Below are positions 42,799 to 49,319 of a DNA stretch of 49,319 bases, piece by piece; position 1 is the first letter of the stretch, and each line of letters opens with the position of its first letter. Both the position numbers and the translations under genes were made by a program. The DNA lies in the NCBI GenBank assembly GCA_028820935.1, contig JAPPHZ010000020.1:1-49319 (forward strand), written 5' to 3'. The notes under the pieces are model-generated. The model saw only the letters and a list, made by a program, of their open reading frames with translations, did no database searches and had not been told where the DNA came from. The DNA is from a bacterium (GTDB lineage: Bacteria > Actinomycetota > Acidimicrobiia > Spongiisociales > Spongiisociaceae).

Positions 42799-44028
42799 TT
42801 ACGGTCGGGCTAGGGCGAGCCTGAGCGAGTTGAAGCCGCGCAGGACGAAACGTGCCGGTCGCACCGGTTGCTCGACCAACTCCAGCCCGGGGCACCGGGT
42901 TGCGAGCCGGGCGAGGGCCACCTCCACCTCGAGACGGGCCAGTGGCGCGCCCAGGCAATGATGGATTCCCCCGCCGAAGCTGACGTGGGTCGGGTCGCCT
43001 CTTCCGATCCGGAAGGAGTTCGGGTCGTCGAAGTGGCGGGGGTCCCGATTGGCACATCCGAGAAGAACGGTCACCTGTTCGTACTGCCCGATCGTCTGCC
43101 CACCGACCTCGTAGCTGTCGGCGACCACCCACCGGTCGAAGGTCTGGATCGGTGCGTCCCAGCGGAACAGTTCCTCGGCGGCGGTTGCCGGGTCGACCTT
43201 GCCGCCGGTGAGAAGACTCCACTGGTCCGGATGCTGCATCAGTGCCAGCACTCCGTTGGCGAGCGTGTTGACGGAGGCTTCGTGGCCGGCGTTCAGCAGG
43301 CTGATGATCGTCGACACGATCTGGGTGTCGGTCAGGGTGCCGTCCTCGGTCCTGGCGAGGCACAGGGCGGTGATCATGTCGTCGCGGGGCCGGGCACGCC
43401 GGCGGTCCATCAGGTCCCGGCAGTATTCGGCGAACTCCTGTGAGGCCGTCACTGCGGCGCGGGTGTCTGCCCCGGTGATGTTGTACTCGTACATCCGGGT
43501 GATCCGGCTCGACCAGTCGAGCATCCGGCGCCAATCCTCGGTCGGGACGCCGAGTAGCTCGGCGATCACCTGGACGGATAGGGGCGCCGCGTAGTCGTTG
43601 ACCAAGTCGAAGCGGCCTCGCCCGACGACCGGGTCGAGCAGGCGGTCGGCAAGTTCGCCGATGCGCGGCCGCAAGCCGGCTAGCCGCCGCATCGTGAAGG
43701 CCGTGGAGACCAAGCGGCGGATCTTGGTGTGGTTGGGTGGTTCCAACCACACCAGAGCCCAGTGTTCCACGTTGTAGTAGGGCCCCAAGTCGTCGCGGAG
43801 CGGGGGGAGTCCCCACGCCGCCCTGTCCACGGTGGGCTGGTCGATCCGGCCGAGCCGGCGGTCGCGCAACGCCCGACGGACATCGTCGTGGCGGGTCAGG
43901 AACCAGATCGGTCGCTCACCGGCGCGGCCCGGGCCGCGGAAGACGGGTGTCTCCTCGCGGATCCGGTCCAACGCCGGATAGGGGTTGCGGAGGAACTCGG
44001 GGTCGTAGGCGTCGAGGACGAACGTCAT
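42799..44028 (-). CDS. Cytochrome P450
   Basis: Heme monooxygenase, 409 aa, bacterial soluble class. I-helix oxygen-activation motif LLNAGHEASVN, K-helix ExxR in AAEELFRWDAPIQ, and heme-loop FGGGIHHCLGAPLARLE with the Cys ligand. The N-terminal DPEFLRNPYPALDRIREETP and LEPPNHTKIRRLV are typical of CYP107/CYP105-like bacterial P450s. In the ExxR motif I read EELFR. ATG 44028 gives family length; a longer frame upstream overlaps the amidohydrolase. No ferredoxin or reductase gene is adjacent. It may belong to the same minus-strand unit as the amidohydrolase (58 bp away). Confidence 0.93.
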   Translation of the reverse strand: MTFVLDAYDPEFLRNPYPALDRIREETPVFRGPGRAGERPIWFLTRHDDVRRALRDRRLGRIDQPTVDRAAWGLPPLRDDLGPYYNVEHWALVWLEPPNHTKIRRLVSTAFTMRRLAGLRPRIGELADRLLDPVVGRGRFDLVNDYAAPLSVQVIAELLGVPTEDWRRMLDWSSRITRMYEYNITGADTRAAVTASQEFAEYCRDLMDRRRARPRDDMITALCLARTEDGTLTDTQIVSTIISLLNAGHEASVNTLANGVLALMQHPDQWSLLTGGKVDPATAAEELFRWDAPIQTFDRWVVADSYEVGGQTIGQYEQVTVLLGCANRDPRHFDDPNSFRIGRGDPTHVSFGGGIHHCLGAPLARLEVEVALARLATRCPGLELVEQPVRPARFVLRGFNSLRLALARP

Positions 44029-44086
44029 TGACGAACCGTAACAAAAGCCTTCCTCCGGCGCGTGAACGGATCGGGTGAAAGGCGGC

Positions 44087-45529
44087 TCAGTCGACGAGCG
44101 GCCAGGCGGCGTAGGTGGAAGTGCCCACGCCCGCTTCGAACTCGGCCGCCGACGCGTCGATCCTGCGGTAGGCCTCTCCGCTGTCGAAGCGGGTAAACGC
44201 GCCTCTGTCGAGGATCGCCTCCCCGTCGACGAATACGGTGTCAACGGTGCTGGACGCCCGGAAGTAGACGAGATTGTCCACCGGATCGCGGAACCGGGGG
44301 TAGGCCTCCGGTCTGTCCAGCCGGTGTACTACCAGGTCGGCGCGCTTGCCAACCTCGATCGATCCGATCTCGTCCTCGAGACCCAGCGCCCTGGCGCCAT
44401 GGAGGGTGGCCATCTCCAGGACGGTCTCGCCGGTGAGGACCGGCAGTTCGCCCCGGAACTCACGGAACCCCACCGCTGCCAGATAGGCCTGGCGCAGCAC
44501 GTCCCGGCGTCCGCTGTAGCCATCGGAGCCGAGAGCCACCGGCACTCCCTTGGCCAGCATCTCCGGGAAGGAACCGACCCGGATGGCGCCCATGCCCCGT
44601 CTGAGAGATGCGGCCGGGCAGTGCACCACCCGGGCACCGGAGTCGGCGACCAGGTCTACCTCCCGCGCCGACAGATGGTTCATGTGCACGAGGGTCAGGT
44701 TCTCGTCCAGGACGCCGATGTCCGCCAGGTGCTCGATGGGGCGGCATCCGTACAGCGCCTCCGAGATCGTCACCTCCTCGGGGTCCCACGACTGGTGCAT
44801 GATCATCGGGGCCCCGTGCTTGCGGGCCAGGGCCTGAGCCTCGACCAGCAATTCGTCCGAGCACCGCATGCAGCCGTACATGGTCGCTCCGGCCCGGACC
44901 CGGCCGCCGTTGCGGAACGGGTAGCGGGCCATCTGTTCCTCCAGCCGTTCCACGCACTCCCGTGTCGGAATTCGCAGCGTCTCCGCCTCTTCGTCGGACA
45001 TCGCCCCGGCGGAAGTGTCGCGACCGGGTACCCGCGGGTTGAAGTCGAGCATCCGGTGTCCCGGCATTCCCCGCATCCCTACCGTCTCGATCGCCCGTAC
45101 GGTCTCCTCCAGGAAGAACGAGCCGCCGGTGTCGCTGTAGGCGGTGGTGCCGTTGGTCACCATCTCCATGCACGAGAGCAGCGCGCCCAGATGGTCGGTC
45201 TCGGGACTGCGGTGCGTGAACAGCCAGCTGTCCACCGCCTCGTAGTCGGCGTGGTCCTTGGGGGCCATGCCACGGCTGAGCTCTGAACTGCCGGCGTGGA
45301 CATGGGCATCGATCAGGCCCGGATGGACGAGTGCTCCCCCGAGGTCGCGGACGGCTGTGGCGTCAGTCCCGGGCGCCACGACACGATCCGGACCCACGTC
45401 CGCTATGCGCCCATTGTCGACGGCGACGGCTCCGTCGACCAGGATCCGCCGGTGTGGATCCATGGTGATGATGCGACCATGGCGGAGAAGCAGATCAACC
45501 GTGTTGTCGTTGCTGTTCCCGCGTTCCAA
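44087..45529 (-). CDS. Amidohydrolase (TRZ/ATZ, deaminase-like)
   Basis: Metal-dependent hydrolase of the TRZ/ATZ or SAH-deaminase-like amidohydrolase group, 480 aa. Ligand motifs: LIDAHVHAG, MIMHQSWD, TLVHMNHLS (His) and VALGSDGYSG (Asp). LGLEDEIGSIEVGKRADLVV closes the barrel. Family members deaminate or dechlorinate heteroaromatic rings; the substrate here is unknown. TTG 45529 is fixed by GGAGGTG five bases upstream. It is divergent from the phosphotriesterase-like gene with 107 bp between, which may be a shared control region. Confidence 0.9.
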   Translation of the reverse strand: MERGNSNDNTVDLLLRHGRIITMDPHRRILVDGAVAVDNGRIADVGPDRVVAPGTDATAVRDLGGALVHPGLIDAHVHAGSSELSRGMAPKDHADYEAVDSWLFTHRSPETDHLGALLSCMEMVTNGTTAYSDTGGSFFLEETVRAIETVGMRGMPGHRMLDFNPRVPGRDTSAGAMSDEEAETLRIPTRECVERLEEQMARYPFRNGGRVRAGATMYGCMRCSDELLVEAQALARKHGAPMIMHQSWDPEEVTISEALYGCRPIEHLADIGVLDENLTLVHMNHLSAREVDLVADSGARVVHCPAASLRRGMGAIRVGSFPEMLAKGVPVALGSDGYSGRRDVLRQAYLAAVGFREFRGELPVLTGETVLEMATLHGARALGLEDEIGSIEVGKRADLVVHRLDRPEAYPRFRDPVDNLVYFRASSTVDTVFVDGEAILDRGAFTRFDSGEAYRRIDASAAEFEAGVGTSTYAAWPLVD

Positions 45530-45636
45530 TTGTTCACCTCCTGGAACCAGCCTACGGTTCCGTCCTCACGCATGCGCACGGTGTATGCGCGTTAGAGTCT
45601 CATTCGGGTCTCGGTGGCTGATCGAGGAGGGTTCGG

Positions 45637-46578
45637 ATGAACGACGCCGGAACGGTCATGACCGTACTTGGACCGGTGCCGGCTGACGCGCTCGGGCTCA
45701 CCCTTCCCCACGAGCACATCTATTGCACCCTCCGCCATGCCGACTACCGCTATGACGTGGCGGATCAGTTCGTGGACGAGGAGGTGATGGCGGACGAGGT
45801 CATGGCCTTCGCCGACCTGGGGGGCGAGACTATCTTCGATCTGAGCGTTCCCGACAACGGCCGATCCCCCGAGCGGTTGAGAACGTTGTCGGAGCGGACG
45901 GGTGTGCACTTCGTCATGGGTTGCGGCTGGTATCGCGGCAACTACTACCTGCCCGAGGAGCGGATCGACCGGCGGCCGGCCGGCGACCTCGCGGACGAAC
46001 TGATCCGGGAGATCACCGAGGGCGTGGGTGACACGGGGATCCGTCCGGGCGTGATCGGTGAGATCGGATCCGAGAAGGACTGGGTGTCACCCGCCGAGGA
46101 AAGGGTGCTGCGGGCCGTCGCCCGGGCACACAAGGCCACCGGTCTGGCAATCGGCGCCGTCCACGCCGTCGGGCCGGTTGCTCCGGAGCAGCTCACCATC
46201 CTCGAGGAGGAGGACGCGGACATGACCCGGGTGGCGGTCGCCCACTGCGATGCCTATCCACATCTCCGCTATCTGCTCGGACTCATCGAGAGGGGTGTGT
46301 ACATCATGTTCGACAACTGCGGCCAGTACAGGGGACTGGGTCAGTTCGAGGACCGTATCCTCCGTCTTATCGTGGAGCTCCTAGACCGTGGCCTTGACGA
46401 CCGGCTGATGCTGTCCCACGATGTCTGCAAGCTCGGACAGCTGCGAATACACGGCGGTACCGGGTTCGTCTACCTGTCCGAGACGTTCCTGCCGGCACTC
46501 TCCGCCAGAGGTGTACCGGACGAGACGATTAGGACCATCACCCATGACAACCCCCGGCGCTGGCTGACCGGAGTATGA
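45637..46578 (+). CDS. Phosphotriesterase-family hydrolase (copy 2)
   Basis: Binuclear-metal hydrolase related to the gene at 10202-11224, 313 aa. Ligands: His25 and His27 in TLPHEHIY, Glu in GVIGEIG, His in the AVHAVGP region, His in VAVAHCDAY and Asp in LMLSHDVCK. The ending HDNPRRWLTG matches the family. The bridging ligand position is Glu, the PHP form. The start has GAGGAGG upstream. It overlaps the aminotransferase start by four bases (ATGA), so the two are coupled. The substrate is likely a lactone or ester, but is not known. Confidence 0.9.
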   Translation: MNDAGTVMTVLGPVPADALGLTLPHEHIYCTLRHADYRYDVADQFVDEEVMADEVMAFADLGGETIFDLSVPDNGRSPERLRTLSERTGVHFVMGCGWYRGNYYLPEERIDRRPAGDLADELIREITEGVGDTGIRPGVIGEIGSEKDWVSPAEERVLRAVARAHKATGLAIGAVHAVGPVAPEQLTILEEEDADMTRVAVAHCDAYPHLRYLLGLIERGVYIMFDNCGQYRGLGQFEDRILRLIVELLDRGLDDRLMLSHDVCKLGQLRIHGGTGFVYLSETFLPALSARGVPDETIRTITHDNPRRWLTGV

Positions 46579-47876
46579 GCACCGGCGAGTGCCTCTTGGG
46601 CTGGTACCAGGCCGTTGTCGACGAGTACCGCCGGATCACGCCCCGGTCGGCGGCCCTGTTCGTGCGGGGCGGAGGGGTCCTCCCCGGTGGCGATACCCGC
46701 TACTCGATCACCACCCGCCCGCACCCTCCTTACTTCGAGCGCGGTGAGGGTCCCTACATATGGGACGTGGACGGGAACCGCCGCCTCGACCTGAACAACA
46801 ACTCCACGGCGCTGGTCCACGGCCACGCCCATCCGGATATCGTGGCGGCGGTCCGCTCCCAGGCCCTGTTGGGGACCGCCTGGGGTGGTCACAACCCGAT
46901 CGAGGTCGATTGGGCGCAGTTGATCTGTGAACGGGTTCCCTCGATCGAGCGGGTGCGCTTCGCCAACTCGGGCACCGAGGCCAACATGCACATGCTCAAG
47001 GTGGCGCGGGCCTTCACCGGCCGGGATCTCGTCCTCAAGCTGGACGGTGCGTACCACGGAACCTACGACGCTTTCGAGTTCGCAGCCACACAAGACGGCC
47101 GCCTAGCGCCCAGTACAGGAGGAGTGCCCGCCAACCTGTCGGAGAACATCGTCCTGGGCGCCTGGGGCGATACGGATGGTGTCGCCGCTCTGATACGGGA
47201 GAACGCCGACCGCCTGGCCGCGGTGATACTCACCCCCTTCCGATCGGCGGGCGGGTTCGCCCATCCTCCCGATGGTTTTCTGGAGACGTTGAGGGCAGTG
47301 ACGGCGGACGAGGGCGTTCTCCTCCTGTTCGACGAGGTCATCTCCCTCCGCCTCGCGATGGGGGGCGCGCAGGACCGCTACGGAGTGGTGCCCGACATGA
47401 CCGCCCTCGGCAAGCTGATCGGGGGCGGCCTACCGGTGGGCGCCTTCGGGGGGAGGGCCGACATCATGGCGGTGACCGACCCGCTAGGTGACATGAAGGT
47501 GGCGCTGGCAGGTACCTTCAACGCCAACCCGATGACCGCCGCGGCTGGCGTCGCCGGCCTGCGCCTGCTGACGCCTGATGTCCACGAACGGATCGACCAC
47601 TTCGGCCGTGGGCTGCGCGAGGGGTTGTCCGCAGCGGTGGCCGAACACGGGCTGCCGCTCCGGGTGGAGGGCGGCGGCTCCCTGCTCACCCTGGCCTGCG
47701 ATCCGGAGGTGACCCGGCCGGACGTGCTGACGACCGGCCTAGCGCTGGCCTTCGGCAACCGGGGCGTCTTCGGCTTCCCGTTCCTGTCCACCTCCTCGGT
47801 AATGGAGGAAAAGCACGTCGAATACGTCTTGCAGTCGGCCGCTGCCGTCTTCGAACAGGTGGCAAAAGCTCTTTAG
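46575..47876 (+). CDS. Class III aminotransferase (GSA-aminomutase-like)
   Basis: PLP enzyme, 433 aa, resembling glutamate-1-semialdehyde 2,1-aminomutase and related class III transaminases. Motifs: VRFANSGTEANMHMLKVARA, LKLDGAYHGTYDAF, VLLLFDEVISLRLAMGG (cofactor Asp), and TALGKLIGGGLPVGAFGG with the Schiff-base Lys. Location beside a hydrolase rather than heme genes argues against a role in heme synthesis. Its ATG overlaps the hydrolase stop. The same family pairing occurs at 10-12.6 kb, although that aminotransferase is a different subgroup. Confidence 0.9.
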   Translation: MSTGECLLGWYQAVVDEYRRITPRSAALFVRGGGVLPGGDTRYSITTRPHPPYFERGEGPYIWDVDGNRRLDLNNNSTALVHGHAHPDIVAAVRSQALLGTAWGGHNPIEVDWAQLICERVPSIERVRFANSGTEANMHMLKVARAFTGRDLVLKLDGAYHGTYDAFEFAATQDGRLAPSTGGVPANLSENIVLGAWGDTDGVAALIRENADRLAAVILTPFRSAGGFAHPPDGFLETLRAVTADEGVLLLFDEVISLRLAMGGAQDRYGVVPDMTALGKLIGGGLPVGAFGGRADIMAVTDPLGDMKVALAGTFNANPMTAAAGVAGLRLLTPDVHERIDHFGRGLREGLSAAVAEHGLPLRVEGGGSLLTLACDPEVTRPDVLTTGLALAFGNRGVFGFPFLSTSSVMEEKHVEYVLQSAAAVFEQVAKAL

Positions 47877-47979
47877 GTCGGAGCCCGGCGGCACGCGCAC
47901 AATGCCCGATTCCGGGCTCGCATGCACCGATCAGAGCACATTGGCCCGTGCTGTCCTGCCCGCTCCGTGCCCGTCCGGT

Positions 47980-48408
47980 TCAGGATCGGGCGTCGAGGCA
48001 GTCCGGCTCTGCTCGGCTCTCCGCCCAGTGCAGGATCTTGCGATCTGATGTGACCAACAGGCGCCCGGTGAGAATGGCAGCCGCGGTGATGAGTTGGTCA
48101 GCCGGGTCGGCGTGAAAGCCGTCCCGTCTCTCCAGGGAACCTGCCAGGATCGACATCTGCGATGTCACGGGTATCTCATGCAGACCCTGGTCCAGCAGGC
48201 TGCGGAGCCATACGCCGGGCTCTTTCCTGAGGTCGATCCTCCCATCCCAGTGGAGCTGCGCTATCTCGAGCATCGAGGTGGATGAGAACCTCAGGGAACC
48301 GCCGGAAGCGGCATCTTCGATGGCGGTCCTAGCCATAGGTCCTAAGCTCGGGCTGCCTCGCGACATCCAGAGCAACGCATCCGTGTCGAGGATGAGGTCC
48401 ACGCTCAA
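47980..48408 (-). CDS. vapC: PIN-domain toxin (VapC-type)
   Basis: Putative Mg-dependent endoribonuclease toxin, 142 aa. Acidic residues of the PIN active site: Asp8 and Asp10 in LILDTDALLWM, Glu in TSMLEIAQLHW, Asp in GFHADPADQLI and Asp in LVTSDRKIL. Its start overlaps the stop of the upstream antitoxin by four bases, as is usual for toxin-antitoxin pairs. The target RNA is unknown. Confidence 0.9.
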   Translation of the reverse strand: MSVDLILDTDALLWMSRGSPSLGPMARTAIEDAASGGSLRFSSTSMLEIAQLHWDGRIDLRKEPGVWLRSLLDQGLHEIPVTSQMSILAGSLERRDGFHADPADQLITAAAILTGRLLVTSDRKILHWAESRAEPDCLDARS

Positions 48409-48695
48409 CGCTGGTCGTTGCTTGGAGTGCCGGTCAGGACTCTTTCTGGGTCGGAGACGACATGCCAGTGGTCAGGTGGCACGGCCGGTTCGGTCAAGTC
48501 GGTGCCGATGCGGATGTCGTCACTCCACCCGATGACGCTCGCCTCGGATGACGCTACCGCCGGCACTACGGCTGCGACCGGTCGTCCGTGCTTCGTGACA
48601 ATGAGTTTCTCACCCGTGGCATGGACCTCGTCCAGCAGTTTCAGGCATCGGTCACGAAACTGGGCGGCGGGGATGGTTCGGGTGCCGGCCCCCAT
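48405..48695 (-). CDS. Phd/YefM-type antitoxin
   Basis: 96-aa antitoxin partner of the PIN toxin. The N-terminus RTIPAAQFRDRCLKLLDEVH and KLIVTKHGRPVAAVVP match the Phd/YefM DNA-binding fold; the C-terminal half would wrap the toxin. The start ATG 48695 has GGAGG upstream. A -10-like TATAAT lies on the minus strand at 48740-48735, about 40 bases upstream of the start, in an AT-rich stretch. Autoregulation by the complex is expected for the family. Confidence 0.9.
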   Translation of the reverse strand: MGAGTRTIPAAQFRDRCLKLLDEVHATGEKLIVTKHGRPVAAVVPAVASSEASVIGWSDDIRIGTDLTEPAVPPDHWHVVSDPERVLTGTPSNDQR

Positions 48696-48748
48696 ACAGT
48701 TCCTCCAAGGAGTGTTGTACAGAAAATTATGGGAATTATATAGTTAGC

Positions 48749-48778
48749 TTGACCGGGTAGGTGGGTGGGCGGTACTCT
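48749..48778 (+). promoter_or_regulatory. Possible promoter for the structured leader
   Basis: TTGACC (48749-48754) and TACTCT (48773-48778) are spaced by 18 bp. Transcription would begin near 48785, exactly at the first base of the long hairpin arm. Confidence 0.4.
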
Positions 48779-48785
48779 GAGCATC

Positions 48786-48930
48786 GCCAACGAACACCCC
48801 ATCCTTTCGGGGAACCCCCTGATCCGCAACCCATGCCGTGGGGACTGTCATTCGTGTGCATGGTCCCTTCGGTGGTTGCGGTCACGGGTGTTCGTTGGCA
48901 AAAGGATGCCAGACCCAACCGAAGGGACCA
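48786..48930 (+). other. Strongly structured leader with nested inverted repeats
   Basis: Four perfect inverted repeats lie within 145 bp. GCCAACGAACACCC (48786-48799) pairs with 48886-48899 (14 bp); CCGCAACC (48824-48831) pairs with 48874-48881; GGTCCCTTCGGT (48862-48873) pairs with 48919-48930 (12 bp); TGGCA/TGCCA form a small hairpin at 48896-48911. The first two are nested, and the third competes with them, so two alternative folds are possible. The last arm ends three bases before the next gene's ATG and includes its ribosome site. It could be a regulatory leader, a small RNA or a mobile-element end. Confidence 0.75.
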
Positions 48931-48933
48931 CCA

Positions 48934-49299
48934 ATGGTCACGGGCGAACCGTCGCGTCGTGCTCAACGCAGGGCAGATCGGGCACAAGCACGACAAACCG
49001 CTAAAGAGGACAAACAGGCCGCGTTCGCAGCCCTGGTGGAAGCCCAGCAGACCCTCCGGGCGAGGCAGAAGGAGTATCGGGCAGCCAAGCGACGGCTCCG
49101 ACGGTTTACTACGCGGCGGCTGGCGTGGGTTGCTGGTGGGCTGGTCGCTCTGCTAATAGTCGGGAACGCTGTCAACACTGACATGAGCACCGACCAGCCG
49201 TCGGCTACCTCGAGCACGATAGCCCGTCCCGCCACAACCAGGGCGCCGACCACCACGTCTAAACCACTGATGGCGATCAGTGAGATTCCCCGGAGTTGA
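48934..49299 (+). CDS. Single-pass membrane protein with basic coiled-coil domain
   Basis: A 121-aa protein: residues about 1-65 are highly charged (Arg, Lys, Ala, Gln) and probably a helical coiled coil on the cytoplasmic side; about 68-86 (LAWVAGGLVALLIVGNAV) is one transmembrane helix; the rest is a Ser/Thr-rich outer tail. I do not recognise a family. ATG 48934 is preceded by AAGGGACC, which is part of the inverted-repeat arm, so folding of the leader could hide the ribosome site. Confidence 0.6.
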   Translation: MVTGEPSRRAQRRADRAQARQTAKEDKQAAFAALVEAQQTLRARQKEYRAAKRRLRRFTTRRLAWVAGGLVALLIVGNAVNTDMSTDQPSATSSTIARPATTRAPTTTSKPLMAISEIPRS

Positions 49300-49319
49300 T
49301 CGTCGAAGTTCCCCACCCC

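Noticed and set aside
46575..47876. hemL (glutamate-1-semialdehyde aminomutase)
   Set aside because: The similarity is at family level, and the coupling to a hydrolase and lack of heme genes favour another class III aminotransferase.

Overview
The window is high-GC DNA from an actinobacterium, most likely a lineage near Acidimicrobiia (inferred, no marker-gene tree possible here). Support: an F420-type luciferase-like oxidoreductase; the actinobacterial trio of histidine phosphatase, DUF3090 and SCO1664-family proteins (34-35 kb); frequent GTG/TTG starts; and lipoproteins with long Thr-rich linkers. Most of the window is a conserved housekeeping chromosome segment on the + strand, flanked by accessory DNA.

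Left edge (1-3.2 kb): a mobile-element margin with a decayed IS5-type transposase, three perfect 26-bp tandem repeats, three small uncharacterised ORFs that look co-transcribed, a P4-type tyrosine integrase, and repeated motifs that may be integrase binding sites. Then (3.2-8.5 kb) an amidohydrolase and a flavin amine oxidase on the - strand, followed by pdxH, a JAMM/M67 metalloprotease and xerC on the + strand.

Core (8.7-31.3 kb): rpsB-tsf, an interposed divergent phosphotriesterase-like hydrolase and class III aminotransferase, then pyrH-frr-cdsA-dxr-rseP-ispG-proS, then rimP-nusA-infB-ylxP-rbfA-nrnA-truB-ribF, then rpsO and pnp. This covers translation factors, ribosome assembly, RNA turnover, phospholipid and MEP-isoprenoid synthesis. 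A promoter plus intrinsic terminator precedes rimP and may act as an attenuator. Three arrays of degenerate heptamers form inverted pairs directly after xerC, frr and rseP, and each supplies the TAG stop codon of its gene.

Right part (31.3-49.3 kb): a mutM/nei-type glycosylase with an in-frame TAA, an F420-type oxidoreductase, the actinobacterial trio, a candidate structured ncRNA, an SRAP protein, RNase P RNA (rnpB), an aquaporin and trpD. At 39.5 kb lies a lipoprotein thioredoxin whose first redox cysteine codon is TGA, followed at the right distance by a SECIS-like hairpin; I read it as a probable selenoprotein with a UxxC motif. It is followed by a repeat-rich secreted lipoprotein, a P450, an amidohydrolase, a second phosphotriesterase/class III aminotransferase pair, a PIN/Phd-type toxin-antitoxin pair, and a strongly structured leader before a small membrane-anchored coiled-coil protein.

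The most notable items are the putative UxxC selenoprotein, the heptamer hairpin family, the rimP leader, the candidate 180-nt ncRNA, the duplicated phosphotriesterase-aminotransferase pairing, and a RibF that appears to have lost its riboflavin-kinase signature.
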